A DNA stretch of 64,000 nucleotides from a virus, in the IMG/VR virus record IMGVR_UViG_3300023202_000205, positions 1 through 64,000 of that record. One strand, given 5' to 3'. The translations under genes were made by a program, and so were the position numbers. This document shows, one piece after another, positions 23,509-32,569 of this stretch (position 1 is the stretch's first letter; every line of letters starts with the position of its first letter). The notes under the pieces are model-generated. The model saw nothing but the letters and a program-made list of their open reading frames with translations. It had not been told where the DNA came from and did not search any database.

Positions 23509-24149
23509 AAATCCGGGTCGTCAGCCTTCCTTAGTAAGGTATCCACAATGGTTTGGAACCTGACGTAGAAGTCATCCAAGATACGGTATTGTGTGCCTGA
23601 AAGGCTTTTGAACCAGGCCCCGTAATCACGAAGGAACTGGTCGCTTGTACACTCTAGACGATGAGCAACTGACTCTCCATCAATTCGTAACTCGTCCAGA
23701 GAGGCTGCCAGGGCATAGCGGTGATAATAGACCTTCCTCCGTTTACGTGGGATTTGGCCTTCAGCCTCTTGGCCTGTAATCAGCTCCCCAAGAGCCGCCT
23801 CTTCTGTGGGAGAGAGCGTCCGGAAAACCATGGATATACGGCCCCTGAACGCCTCGTAAGCTTCCCGGTACTCGGTACCCCCTAAAACATGTGCAACAAA
23901 GTCCAGCTTTTGCTGGGTGGTCAGGTCCTCTATTGGGTCAGAAACCTCTCTATGAGCCTCCTCAGGCTGATTGCTCAGCGAGGCCTGTAGTCCGCCGCCT
24001 TTAGAGGCCTCGTCTAAGAGGACCTGAGCCCTCTCAAGCACCTCAGGCTCGGGGTCCGGCATGGAACTAGCGTCTCTCTCAGGCGCTGCTGTCACTGGCT
24101 GGGAAAGAGCCTCAAGCTCCTCCTCGGTAGGCATTGCTGGGTCTGCCAT
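23484..24149 (-). CDS. Helical tail-cluster protein, possible assembly chaperone
   Basis: 221 residues with AAGGGA eight bases before the ATG. The first 70 residues are acidic and disordered (PTEEELEALSQPVTAAPERDAS); the remainder is helical (LTTQQKLDFVAHVLGGTEYREAYEAFRGRISMVFRTL, then RKRRKVYYHRYALAASLDELRIDGESVAHRLEC). Two successive genes (this and 23110) may form the pair of tail assembly chaperones seen upstream or downstream of tube genes, though here no tape-measure gene follows. Function inferred from place only. Confidence 0.6.
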   Translation of the reverse strand: MADPAMPTEEELEALSQPVTAAPERDASSMPDPEPEVLERAQVLLDEASKGGGLQASLSNQPEEAHREVSDPIEDLTTQQKLDFVAHVLGGTEYREAYEAFRGRISMVFRTLSPTEEAALGELITGQEAEGQIPRKRRKVYYHRYALAASLDELRIDGESVAHRLECTSDQFLRDYGAWFKSLSGTQYRILDDFYVRFQTIVDTLLRKADDPDFWPTPSSP

Positions 24150-24150
24150 G

Positions 24151-26637
24151 TCAGATTCCCTTCAGTAGGCCGCCGTCTGCAGGGGCGTTACCAACGCTCA
24201 GGTCGACATCGGCTTCCTCACCAAACTCAGTTGCCGTATAGCCGCCTGTAGCCATCGCACTACCCGACCAGACTTCTCTGCCTGGGAAGGGGGCCGTACC
24301 GTCCACAGTAGTATCTTGCATACTCGCCTGCAAGACACTACTTTTCGGATCAAGGGCCGCCTTCGCCCGTATCTGCCACTCTGGTTCTGGAATCTGGAAG
24401 AAGTTTGAACTCTCGATGGTGTATTGTTCAGAGCGCAGCCACCTCGCCGCAAAGCCGTCCCCAAGCGCCAGAGGGTTCGTAGCAAAGTCATTCATCGCTT
24501 GGTTGAACGCTATGCCGACCTCCTGCGGTTGCGTCATACGATACGTAGCAGCGCCTGCTCCTCCAGGCACACTTTGAAAGTGCCGCTTATTGTAGAACAG
24601 GCTTTCCCTCACCCATAGGTTACCGCCAATCACTGATGTCTCACCACCTAGCGACATTTCCCCCTTTTGAAAGCTGCCCTCAAAGGTAGCACCGAGGGAG
24701 TAGTAGGCGTCCCCAAAGCTAGCACGGGCTTCGATGCTCTGGTTGGCGTCGAGGTAGATATGACCGGCCCCACCGGAGCGCCCTGTCCACCCAGAAACTC
24801 CTGGTGTAGCTTGGAGCATGAGGTTCGAGGATTTCAAACCAACCATGTGCTTGGCCTTGATGATCACGGAGCCAGCGGAAGCTGGGTTTTCCCCAGTTGC
24901 TACGGAGCCCATGTACTGGCCCTTGGACTCGATCAGAACCCCGTGATGACCGTCGATACCACCCACAATGGTCGCCTGCCCAGCAGCCATCGCTGTCAGA
25001 CGCCCTTCGTTGGCATACAGGTCCAGATGGCGCCCAGCGCGTACGCCGGTATCCCGGCCGGCTACGTCCAACAAGTTACGGCCCGCCACTCGAACTATGT
25101 CATGGTTAGCTGAGAGATAAATGTTGCCACCAGCCATCATGAATTGACTGCCCTGAGCGTCCTGCATCACGATCGACCCATCCTCGGTAATCGTGATCAA
25201 TGCCCTCCCCCAGTAGAACCGCTTGGCCTCTCCTGTCGGATTCAGCCCCAACTTGAACGTCTGAGGCATGTTCTTCCACATAGTCGGGTCGCCGTTAAAG
25301 AGCAACGACTCCGGGCTCTCTTCCTGGGCGCCACTCCCAAAGATGGTCTCCGGCTTCTCAGCCAACGCCCACCGGCGCAGATTGGTCATTCCCTTGGTAA
25401 CGTTGGAGATAATGCGGTCAGCCAACCCACGGGCGTTCATCGCATAGGCAAGTGGGTTGGCATTCTCGTAACTGTCAAAGAGTGGCCCATCAACCTCGTT
25501 CTCACACCGCTCTTCTTCACAGAGGCCTTCGGCTGGTTTTGGGTCGGGAGTTAGTTCACAAGAACCACAGCACTCCTCATCCTCATCCTCATCCTCATCC
25601 TCATCCTCATCCTCATCCTCATCTGCAGTTTTGACCGCATTTGCCGCTTCGAGAACATCCACGGGAATGGGTATCTCGAACGTCTTCTGAAGCGTCAGGC
25701 TACTCGCTGCGGAAAGCACGTAGTTGCCATCCGCTCCCTTATGTTCATGAACTAAGGCTACGCGGCTCTGTCCTTGAGCATCCAGTTCAGGGTCGTTACA
25801 GGGGTCGTCGTCAACCGCTTCATCTGGTATATCGTCCGGATCAGGACGTGAATCAGCCCCGTTGAGCCCATCCGGGTACGTGAGGAACTCGCCATCCCCG
25901 TTATAGGCAACCCCGATTACATCGATGTTCTGTGCTTGCCACCCGTTTACCTGATCGCTTGGGTAGAAATAAACCTTAGTGACTTCACCAGTTGTACCGT
26001 CCAGTAACTCGGAAGAGGAAGCTTTGCCCAGCGTCAACACGTCTAACTTGGCCGCAACGATCTTCATATGCTGGTCTTCGGTGTAGGCGTACACACCGCA
26101 CATAGGCCCGGCCTGCATGAAGACACGGAACATCTCCACGCCCAGCGCACCGCCGAACATATTGTGCATGACCCATTCGCCATCCACCGTATCGAGTAGC
26201 CCACTATTAAAATTACGTAGGCGACCGAAATTACTGTAAGCCTGCCCAGAGAATCTCTCGCCAGGTTTGAAGCCCGCTACTTGCGGATGTACCAACAGGG
26301 GACAGGGGCGTGTGTAATCACCTGCCCTGGCATAGTCAGCATGACCAACGATTACCGCATTCTGCGCAGGAGCGGAAGGGGCCACTGCAACGAAAACCTG
26401 CTCACCAGGTAGGTACCCAGAAGCTTCGCTAGCTCCTAAGAGCCCTCTGCCAAATCCACCACCGTAAGCCTGAAACCGACCAAAGTCGGTCGCTACATCA
26501 TAGTATTGAATACCCTGGTACGACCCGAGGATCGTACCACGGACAATATACATCGCCTGTGGGTAGTTGCCGAGACTGGTATACTGGTTCGGCGCTAACC
26601 CAGATTCCTGTGGAATGCCTACGTAGGGTACCGGCAT
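24151..26637 (-). CDS. Tail spike / VgrG-like baseplate hub protein
   Basis: 828 residues. N-terminal region (LGNYPQAMYIVRGTILGSYQGIQYYDVATDFGRFQAYGGG, then VFVAVAPSAPAQNAVIVGHADYARAG) forms an OB-fold-like gp5 domain. The middle is acidic with an eight-times repeated DE block and a CCGSCEL cysteine cluster. The C-terminal 250 residues read like the gp5/VgrG beta-helix: ALITITEDGSIVMQDAQGSQFMMAGGNIYLSANHDIVRVAGRNLLDVAGRDTGVRAGRH. Such proteins puncture the outer membrane at the tip of the contractile tail. It lies two genes from the sheath, as expected. No lysozyme insert is visible. Confidence 0.75.
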   Translation of the reverse strand: MPVPYVGIPQESGLAPNQYTSLGNYPQAMYIVRGTILGSYQGIQYYDVATDFGRFQAYGGGFGRGLLGASEASGYLPGEQVFVAVAPSAPAQNAVIVGHADYARAGDYTRPCPLLVHPQVAGFKPGERFSGQAYSNFGRLRNFNSGLLDTVDGEWVMHNMFGGALGVEMFRVFMQAGPMCGVYAYTEDQHMKIVAAKLDVLTLGKASSSELLDGTTGEVTKVYFYPSDQVNGWQAQNIDVIGVAYNGDGEFLTYPDGLNGADSRPDPDDIPDEAVDDDPCNDPELDAQGQSRVALVHEHKGADGNYVLSAASSLTLQKTFEIPIPVDVLEAANAVKTADEDEDEDEDEDEDEDEECCGSCELTPDPKPAEGLCEEERCENEVDGPLFDSYENANPLAYAMNARGLADRIISNVTKGMTNLRRWALAEKPETIFGSGAQEESPESLLFNGDPTMWKNMPQTFKLGLNPTGEAKRFYWGRALITITEDGSIVMQDAQGSQFMMAGGNIYLSANHDIVRVAGRNLLDVAGRDTGVRAGRHLDLYANEGRLTAMAAGQATIVGGIDGHHGVLIESKGQYMGSVATGENPASAGSVIIKAKHMVGLKSSNLMLQATPGVSGWTGRSGGAGHIYLDANQSIEARASFGDAYYSLGATFEGSFQKGEMSLGGETSVIGGNLWVRESLFYNKRHFQSVPGGAGAATYRMTQPQEVGIAFNQAMNDFATNPLALGDGFAARWLRSEQYTIESSNFFQIPEPEWQIRAKAALDPKSSVLQASMQDTTVDGTAPFPGREVWSGSAMATGGYTATEFGEEADVDLSVGNAPADGGLLKGI
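25575..25622. repeat. Hexanucleotide repeat CCTCAT x8
   Basis: Eight exact copies of CCTCAT, encoding alternating Asp-Glu (16 residues) inside the spike-like gene on the opposite strand. Simple repeats of this kind change length by slippage, and because the unit is six bases the reading frame is kept. The encoded acidic stretch sits just before a CxxxC-like cysteine cluster. Confidence 0.9.
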
Positions 26638-26643
26638 AGTGGA

Positions 26644-27072
26644 TCATTCGATGTCGTTGAAGAGATAGCTGATTCCGAAGATGATGAGGAAGTTGTTAGC
26701 ATTCCCCTGCCCATTCAGGCCAAACGGTAGCGCATTCTTGAGTGTGTACGTGGCGTCAAAGTCGGTATCCGGGAAACAAAGCGTCTGACCAGCATCCAAG
26801 ATAATGTCTGTCGGCTCACAATCACACGTCAGCTTAGGGGCCCCCTTAGGGCCAACCACTTTAGTGAATGAGACCTGCCCCTCTGAAGGACCTTCGATGT
26901 AGTAGAACGCAGGGCTCGCCAAGTCGTAGACGCGGCTCAACCGGCGTTGGAACTGAAGTTGGAACTGCTGAACCAGTCCTTGGGCGCCGTCTCCAATGCC
27001 TTGGATACGGAAGTTGGTTCCCCGCATGACTCCTTCGACAGTCCGCTCAGTACACGTTACGTTGGCTGCCAT
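26644..27072 (-). CDS. Tail tube protein-like
   Basis: 142 residues, the size of a T4 gp19-type tube subunit. Contents: a start rich in beta strands (VEGVMRGTNFRIQGIGDG), QFQLQFQRRLSRVYDLASPAFYYIEGPSEGQVSFTKVVGP, a Cys-Asp-Cys motif in the centre and NNFLIIFGISYLFNDIE at the end. It directly follows the sheath gene, the position where contractile phages keep the tube gene. A distant family match by position and layout, not by a strict motif. Confidence 0.7.
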   Translation of the reverse strand: MAANVTCTERTVEGVMRGTNFRIQGIGDGAQGLVQQFQLQFQRRLSRVYDLASPAFYYIEGPSEGQVSFTKVVGPKGAPKLTCDCEPTDIILDAGQTLCFPDTDFDATYTLKNALPFGLNGQGNANNFLIIFGISYLFNDIE

Positions 27073-27081
27073 ACCCTACTC

Positions 27082-29052
27082 CTACACGACTTCCAAGGTC
27101 ACTGTAATGTCTATCTCGAGGAACTCCAGTCCTGCTGACAAAACAACCGTGATAGGTATATTTACCGTGTCGGCATTATTGGGGTCCTGCACAGGTGGGC
27201 TCAACGCGATACTGACAAGTACCGCCCCGAAATCCTCGATAAACGTCTCGGACTTGAGGAACTCACCGCCGGAGCTGGAGTTTACACGAATGGCGCTCAG
27301 CGTGTCGACCGTGACCTTCTTGCGCCCTTCAAAGCAGCTCAGGCGATCATTGAAGAAACGAGTGATAGCGTCCGCATTGGCAACGAGACCCTCAGTTCGA
27401 TCCTCTGTGGTACTCTGATCCGTAGTGTTGGCACGGAAAACTACGGCACTTCCGTCACAGTCCTCGATGACGAAGACACCGTATGCTGCAACCGACTCTA
27501 GCTCTCCCAGGAATTCAAAGGTCGACTGAGGTACCGCCCAGCCACTATCCAGCTGTACTCCTCGTAAGCTTTGATGAGGCATCGTGTACCCCCTCAAGCC
27601 AGCAACGGCTGCTGCGTAGAGAAAGCCCTCAACCGTCTCCCCGTTCCACGTCGGGTCCGGCGGGAAGATAACCGACGTATCACGGTCACCGAAGACTTGC
27701 GCTCGGGTCCCGTAATCGTCCGCCTGCTCCGCCACTGTCAGCGGATGATCTACCGAAGTAACCGTTGTAGCACCAGTAGCGGCTGTCGTCAGTACCACCT
27801 CCTGGTTACTAGTAACGCTGTCGATTGTTCGCTCACCAATATCCAGGGTTACGACATCACCTGCAATGGCGCCGTCAAATATGGGGTTGGTAGCCGTAAC
27901 AGTCAGGTCACCCCCACTCAGGGTAATAGCCTCGCTACCTGTGAAGAGGTTGGACTCTTCAGTCAGTATAAGGCTGATTACCGCCCGACTCGGGAGACCC
28001 AGGATCGCTCGAGCATCTACCGAAGAGAGGACTATCGCCTGAAGCGACGTATCAAGCGTCAAAGGGGCAATAGTGTACCAGTCGATCCGCCGTTGGATCC
28101 GACTCATCAGATCCGACCAGCCTGTACTGTCATTCGTAGCTACGGGAGATGCTAGAACAGCCGGAAGATCGGCTACCGGCGGGTCAGGCTGGGGAGCTAG
28201 AGCGCGGGCTACCGCGAATCCTAGACCGCTCTCTGGCTCCTCCCACCCGTCGAAGTAGGTATCCATTTGATCGAGATTGGTAATAGACAGAATGGTACCG
28301 ACGTTGTCCTGGCGAAGAGCCCTGTAATCAACAAACAACTCTGAATACGGATCTTCACCGCTCACGACGGGAACAGCGGTACCTGTGCGAGTCGTGGTTG
28401 TCGTAATACCAGAGTTCACCGAGATAGTCGACGTGCCGCTGGTGAAGTCAGAAGAGGGTAGCTCCAGTTCGGGGGTAATGATCTCATCAATGTTGACATT
28501 AAAGAAAGCACCGCCTGTCAGCGCAGCGGGTAAGCTGTCCGCGAGCACCAAGATGGTTGGGTTGCCGCCGCTGAACTTGATGTCTGTGATAGTCGACTCA
28601 AAAGCATCTGCTCCAGCACCGTCAGTGTCGAAGTAAACGTGGTCCCCCACCAGAACGTCGGTGATAACCGAGACACTCCGATTGGTGCCCGCCCAGATGG
28701 TATTACCAGAATCGTGGATTACTTCGTTGGGGGCAGTACCGTTCTGAACGCCGTTTGCCGCAGTAGGGCCTGCTAACGCCTCAGAGAAATATCGGGCAAG
28801 TGCAGAGGCGACGAATACGCGCGTTACAGACCCATCCACAACCTCGCCAGACAGGATTCCTGGCCACGCCGCTGTAACCCCACTTACTTCATCATAATCG
28901 CCAACGAAGTTGGTGTCGTCACTGAGGTCGTGTTTACGAGCTGCGTAATCTGGGCCAACAATCATCGTTCGAAGATTGTCGACCAGCTCGGACGGCATCT
29001 CATTGAAGTTCGCCAGTAGGCTGGCTCGACTAACCGGTTCACAGCGTGCCAT
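27082..29052 (-). CDS. Contractile tail sheath protein
   Basis: 656 residues, near T4 gp18 length. Sheath-family landmarks are DPYSELFVDYRALRQDNVGTILSI, TYFDGWEEPESGLGFAVARALA, DWYTIAPLTLDTSLQAIVLSS (the VDYRALR and Y.IAPLT segments occur in many myovirus sheaths) and a C-terminal domain GVFVIEDCDGSAVVFRANTT, FNDRLSCFEGRKKVTVDTLSAIRV. The protein wraps around the tube and contracts during injection. Its presence establishes a contractile-tailed phage. Ten bases separate it from the tube gene. Confidence 0.85.
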   Translation of the reverse strand: MARCEPVSRASLLANFNEMPSELVDNLRTMIVGPDYAARKHDLSDDTNFVGDYDEVSGVTAAWPGILSGEVVDGSVTRVFVASALARYFSEALAGPTAANGVQNGTAPNEVIHDSGNTIWAGTNRSVSVITDVLVGDHVYFDTDGAGADAFESTITDIKFSGGNPTILVLADSLPAALTGGAFFNVNIDEIITPELELPSSDFTSGTSTISVNSGITTTTTRTGTAVPVVSGEDPYSELFVDYRALRQDNVGTILSITNLDQMDTYFDGWEEPESGLGFAVARALAPQPDPPVADLPAVLASPVATNDSTGWSDLMSRIQRRIDWYTIAPLTLDTSLQAIVLSSVDARAILGLPSRAVISLILTEESNLFTGSEAITLSGGDLTVTATNPIFDGAIAGDVVTLDIGERTIDSVTSNQEVVLTTAATGATTVTSVDHPLTVAEQADDYGTRAQVFGDRDTSVIFPPDPTWNGETVEGFLYAAAVAGLRGYTMPHQSLRGVQLDSGWAVPQSTFEFLGELESVAAYGVFVIEDCDGSAVVFRANTTDQSTTEDRTEGLVANADAITRFFNDRLSCFEGRKKVTVDTLSAIRVNSSSGGEFLKSETFIEDFGAVLVSIALSPPVQDPNNADTVNIPITVVLSAGLEFLEIDITVTLEVV

Positions 29053-29055
29053 TCG

Positions 29056-29898
29056 TTACTCCAGACTGACTTGTTCCAGCTCAACGGTAGTGTCGGCCAG
29101 AACCCTCTTCAATGTTGGGGCGACTTCCTGGAGAGTCCAGCCGTACTCATAGCTGTAAACACTTTCAATAGCTACAGCTAGGTTATTGGCCAGGTCGTCG
29201 AGCAATCCAAGCTCGGACATCCCGCTCACCTGAAAGTCATGGAAAGGAAGCGCTCGCCGTACATTGGGACTGAGACAGTTGAGTATTGTAAAGACCTCGA
29301 AAGCCAGTGCTTCAGTAGACCCATCTGTCGAGCCAATACAGAGAACACGGTGAGAGCCCTGGATGAAACGGATGTAGTGAGGGAGCCCAACTAGGACGTC
29401 TCCCGTCTCCCCCAAGTCATCGATCACGACTCGCTGCATCTTCTGACGCCCCCGCTTGACCACCAGCGCGGGGGTTTGAACGCTCGCCCGATCGAAAGTC
29501 GTATTCATCACAATACGGATATTCGTCTCATCTGGATTGTCGTTATAGACGAAATCCTTGAGATTCGGATCGATGATCTTGTCAGGGTCACTGAAGTGGT
29601 TCTTCAGGATACGGATAAAGACCCTATCGACATTGAGTGGGCTCAGTCCCTGTGGGCAGATATCTGAGATATCCTGCCAGTCGAACTTCAGACCACCATC
29701 TGGGGTGCCCCCCTCTGTAACGATCGGATCGCCACACTCGTCGACCGTGCGAGGTAGGTCCGTTTGATCCCCATGCCCGTCTTCACAAGGGTCACTGCCC
29801 TCCGGGGAATCGCCTGTGAAGGGGTTGTCGCCATCGAGCGACTTACCGCCAGGGCGTACTCGAAGATCTTCCTCATTACCGTCATTGCGCTTGGGCAT
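29056..29898 (-). CDS. Putative neck/tail-completion protein
   Basis: 280 residues. The first 60 are polar and disordered. A well-conserved looking core runs through IVMNTTFDRASVQTPALVVKRGRQKMQRVVIDDLGE, GLPHYIRFIQGSHRVLCIGSTDGSTEALAFEVFTILNC, LPFHDFQVSGMSELGLLDDLANNLAVAIESVYSYEYGW. This is the layout of tail terminator or head-tail connector proteins that lie just upstream of the sheath gene. No exact family match is claimed. Confidence 0.6.
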   Translation of the reverse strand: MPKRNDGNEEDLRVRPGGKSLDGDNPFTGDSPEGSDPCEDGHGDQTDLPRTVDECGDPIVTEGGTPDGGLKFDWQDISDICPQGLSPLNVDRVFIRILKNHFSDPDKIIDPNLKDFVYNDNPDETNIRIVMNTTFDRASVQTPALVVKRGRQKMQRVVIDDLGETGDVLVGLPHYIRFIQGSHRVLCIGSTDGSTEALAFEVFTILNCLSPNVRRALPFHDFQVSGMSELGLLDDLANNLAVAIESVYSYEYGWTLQEVAPTLKRVLADTTVELEQVSLE

Positions 29899-30113
29899 TA
29901 GAACCTCACACGACCTATGAGCCGAATACGCGAAGTAATCAGCTTCCTGGTATGGTCCCTGTTATTTTGCCCAGATTCCACCCGGTACAAAGGAGCCTTC
30001 TGCGGGACAGTCTCTTCCCGGGGCACCGGCTCCTTGGGGCCGTCCTGAGGCCCTTTAGAGCGTTTCTGTGGCCTTTTAAGCTGCTTTCGGAAGACAGGGC
30101 CCTCATCAGCCAT
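29898..30113 (-). CDS. Small basic protein of unknown function
   Basis: 71 residues from ATG 30113 (MADEGPVFRK), with GAGG seven bases upstream; a longer frame exists to 30170 but it overlaps the upstream gene. Lys/Arg/Pro/Gln-rich (KQLKRPQKRSKGPQDGPKEPVPREETVPQKAP), so probably disordered and nucleic-acid-like binding in charge. It overlaps the previous gene by 8 bases. A small head-tail joining or DNA-contacting protein is possible. Confidence 0.6.
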   Translation of the reverse strand: MADEGPVFRKQLKRPQKRSKGPQDGPKEPVPREETVPQKAPLYRVESGQNNRDHTRKLITSRIRLIGRVRF

Positions 30114-30951
30114 TTCCAGCCTCACAAGGCAGAGGAACCTGGTAAATGGGCTCGCTACGGCTCCGCTCATCCAGCCGAAGCTGCAAGATCAGGTCGATCC
30201 CACGGTGCCGAGCGAGTGCCGTGATCTCAGAACTCACGATAAAGCGCTGATTGGTGTCTGCGTGCGCCCAGAAGTCCTTTTGCTGAGGGACCGGGTAGGC
30301 CAGTGCACGTACCGTTTCGAGATTCCTCGTGATAAGCCCCTGGGTGGCGTCCAACTTCTTGAGCTGCTGGGTAGGGTTCATAGTCACCCAATACTCGAAG
30401 GGTTCGTAGTAACCCCCTACGAACCCTGTCCCAAAACACTCCTCACAGTTGGGATCCATTACTTGTCGCGTCTCTGGGTCCGTACACGCACACCTGTCGC
30501 CAAAGGTACGACGCTTGAACAAGTACCCCTTGGTGCCTGTACGCTTGCGTTGAAGCATGGTCTCCTTACGGATGATATCCCGAGCCAGGGTCCAATCATA
30601 GCGACCCCAGTAACTGGTGCCGGCTGCCGCCTGGGACTCATAGGTACGCCCAAGCCCGTCCTCCAGGATTACCTTGTAGAAGATGTTCATTCCCTTGTCA
30701 GGGAGCCTGGGGTTCCTGTCAAATGCCCAGGGTTGGTCGATCACCTCGGCAACTGCTGTCCAATCGTCAGTACCGAGTTCAACCGTCTCGCCTCGATAGA
30801 GGGTGAACTTGTAAGGGCCTGGTTCAATAAACGACGACTCCAGCGCCCACTCGACCAATATCTGGTTGGTGACAATAGGGCTAAAGTGGAGGTCTACGGA
30901 GAGCCGCCGAAACACACGACGCACACCTGAGCGAGGATCAGCATCAGTCAA
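30106..30951 (-). CDS. Putative neck/connector protein with Cys cluster
   Basis: About 281 residues from TTG 30951. The frame also opens at GTG 30972, but the TTG has a strong GGAGAGGAGG ribosome site 5 bases upstream and overlaps the peptidase stop as TTGA. A CxC-x(11)-CxxC cluster (CACTDPETRQVMDPNCEECF) resembles a zinc ribbon. The rest is beta-rich (TYESQAAAGTSYWGRYDW, PFEYWVTMNPTQQLKK). Location between peptidase and sheath suggests a neck protein. No family recognised. Confidence 0.6.
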   Translation of the reverse strand: MTDADPRSGVRRVFRRLSVDLHFSPIVTNQILVEWALESSFIEPGPYKFTLYRGETVELGTDDWTAVAEVIDQPWAFDRNPRLPDKGMNIFYKVILEDGLGRTYESQAAAGTSYWGRYDWTLARDIIRKETMLQRKRTGTKGYLFKRRTFGDRCACTDPETRQVMDPNCEECFGTGFVGGYYEPFEYWVTMNPTQQLKKLDATQGLITRNLETVRALAYPVPQQKDFWAHADTNQRFIVSSEITALARHRGIDLILQLRLDERSRSEPIYQVPLPCEAGNG

Positions 30952-31654
30952 AATGTCCTCCTCTCCAGGCACCTACGGCGCCTGATGTAATGCCTGGCAC
31001 CAGCGACGTCCCAAGGTACGTCAGATAAGCTGCCCCTAAACGACGTCTACCAGGCCACTTCGTCTTTTCGTCTTCAGATAGCGCCTTATCGGCTCTTCGA
31101 CTGGCTTCGTATTCTTGATGCAGCATCGGATACCCAGCAGCCAGCCCGGCTAACGTGCCGAGACCCGCACCAGCGTAAGGGCCGAACTTGCGACCACCGT
31201 AGTAACCAGCTAGTCCGCTGGCAACAGGCCCGAGAAACCTGCTAACCGCGTAAGGCCAAGACCAGCGCTTATTCTCTTGAATGTCTGATGCGTGTCCCGC
31301 CTCATGAGCAAAGACAGCAGGGTTAGATTGTTGACCAGTGACGATCAACCCATGCTTACGCGCCTTGCTGGCTTCTCGGGGTTTAAGCCCCTCGAGCATT
31401 TTACCCTCAATGGCGCTGTCTATCTCTTGTGGTGAGATGAACGCGCTATTCTCCCCCGAACCGCCAGTCACGAAGATCGGAGTATCCTTGTGTGCGCGTA
31501 TCTTCTTGAGCATCTGACGCCGCTTCCGAGCGGTAAGCGGTTTCTGCCCAGAAATATCTGACACCGCGTAATTGCCTAGCTGCCGGTTGACGAGCAACTC
31601 GTAGAGCAGCTCGGTACCCCAGATAGCGCCGATAGCGGGAAGGTCCAGCGCCAC
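30944..31654 (-). CDS. Membrane zinc metallopeptidase-like protein
   Basis: 236 residues from GTG 31654. An intact HExxH motif sits at 117-121 (AVFAHEAGHASD) and QEYEASRRADKAL around 180-192 supplies a third ligand, the pattern seen in YugP/Zn_peptidase_2-like membrane proteases (E..ASRRA). Two glycine-rich hydrophobic segments (SRFLGPVASGLAGYYGG, AGAGLGTLAGLAAGYPML) lie between them and look like membrane helices. A peptidase in the neck/tail cluster could act on the cell envelope or on a virion protein. The assignment is by motif and has not been confirmed by a profile search. Confidence 0.65.
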   Translation of the reverse strand: MALDLPAIGAIWGTELLYELLVNRQLGNYAVSDISGQKPLTARKRRQMLKKIRAHKDTPIFVTGGSGENSAFISPQEIDSAIEGKMLEGLKPREASKARKHGLIVTGQQSNPAVFAHEAGHASDIQENKRWSWPYAVSRFLGPVASGLAGYYGGRKFGPYAGAGLGTLAGLAAGYPMLHQEYEASRRADKALSEDEKTKWPGRRRLGAAYLTYLGTSLVPGITSGAVGAWRGGHFD

Positions 31655-31657
31655 GGG

Positions 31658-32569
31658 TTAAATCCCCGTAGCCCAGGTACTATTCATATTGATACGGTAC
31701 TTCTCGGTCCTCATCCATTCCATGAAGCGATCGATTTTTTCACGCCCCGCTCTATGGTACTCGTCAGCTTTGGACTGGTCGTCGATCGCGACGCCGCCTG
31801 CTTGATAAGCCAAGCGGTTCTTCCGGTATCGTTGAGCCGACATAAGCAAAAGATGGCCAACGGTCGCTTCCAACCACCAATATCGATAGGGAAACGTAGC
31901 CGGAGTGAACTGGCTCAGGGGAGGTGGGGTCTCGTTCCACAACTGAACCACCCGTCGCTGCGCAAACACCAGGTCGATATCCTGAAACTCGGTATCATCG
32001 AGTAGGTTACTAAAGGGCGCTCCATCATTTTGGTTGTCGACGTCAAGCATCGCCAACCGGATCTCTGGAATCAACAAGGGCCCACGGGTATTGGTATTCA
32101 GTAAGCCTAAGGAAGTAGGTTCGACAGCCAACAGAACAGGCCACGTATCAATACGCCACCCGTCATTCTGAGAAGGCTGTTCCCCGTTCGGGATATACCG
32201 CTCGACGTAAACCTCGTAGATGCCTGCCATAGGGACATCTTCCGTTCGCAGCTGAAACTCGGCAAAGCCACGATGCTCGATTTGATCGAGAATTTTGCCG
32301 TCCACGTTCAGGTTAACGGGTCCTCCAAAGTCGGAGGCCGTCTGCTGGGTTCGCAAGCGCACCTGTACGTTAGATCCCTCAGCCTGCCGTTGAGGACTCC
32401 AATCGGGGATCTCTGCGGGCGGGTTGGGTACCTCGTTCAACAAGTCGACGGGGGTACCACGATCGTCCGTCAATTTGAAGACAACAAGCTTGCGCGCCCC
32501 CTGCGTTATGCGGACCAGTTTGATCATGCCGGGGTCGAATGCTGGGGATACCTCGATGGGGGAGATCAT
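31658..32569 (-). CDS. Putative head-tail connector/neck protein
   Basis: 303 residues. N-terminal beta sandwich-like part (MIKLVRITQGARKLVVFKLTDDRGTPVDLLNEV, then VQVRLRTQQTASDFGG and GIYEVYVERYIPNGE) and a C-terminal helical part (YRYWWLEATVGHLLLMSAQRYRKNRLAYQAGGVAIDDQSKADEYHRAGREKIDRFMEWM) that resembles the helical half of gp6/gp13-type adaptors. Start overlaps upstream stop as ATGA. The name is positional. Confidence 0.6.
   Translation of the reverse strand: MISPIEVSPAFDPGMIKLVRITQGARKLVVFKLTDDRGTPVDLLNEVPNPPAEIPDWSPQRQAEGSNVQVRLRTQQTASDFGGPVNLNVDGKILDQIEHRGFAEFQLRTEDVPMAGIYEVYVERYIPNGEQPSQNDGWRIDTWPVLLAVEPTSLGLLNTNTRGPLLIPEIRLAMLDVDNQNDGAPFSNLLDDTEFQDIDLVFAQRRVVQLWNETPPPLSQFTPATFPYRYWWLEATVGHLLLMSAQRYRKNRLAYQAGGVAIDDQSKADEYHRAGREKIDRFMEWMRTEKYRINMNSTWATGI

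Noticed and set aside
25575-25622. Hexanucleotide array as a CRISPR
   Set aside because: Unit is only 6 bp and lies in frame in a gene.
24151-26637. 828-residue protein as tape measure
   Set aside because: It has OB-fold and beta-helix content, not coiled coil; called spike.
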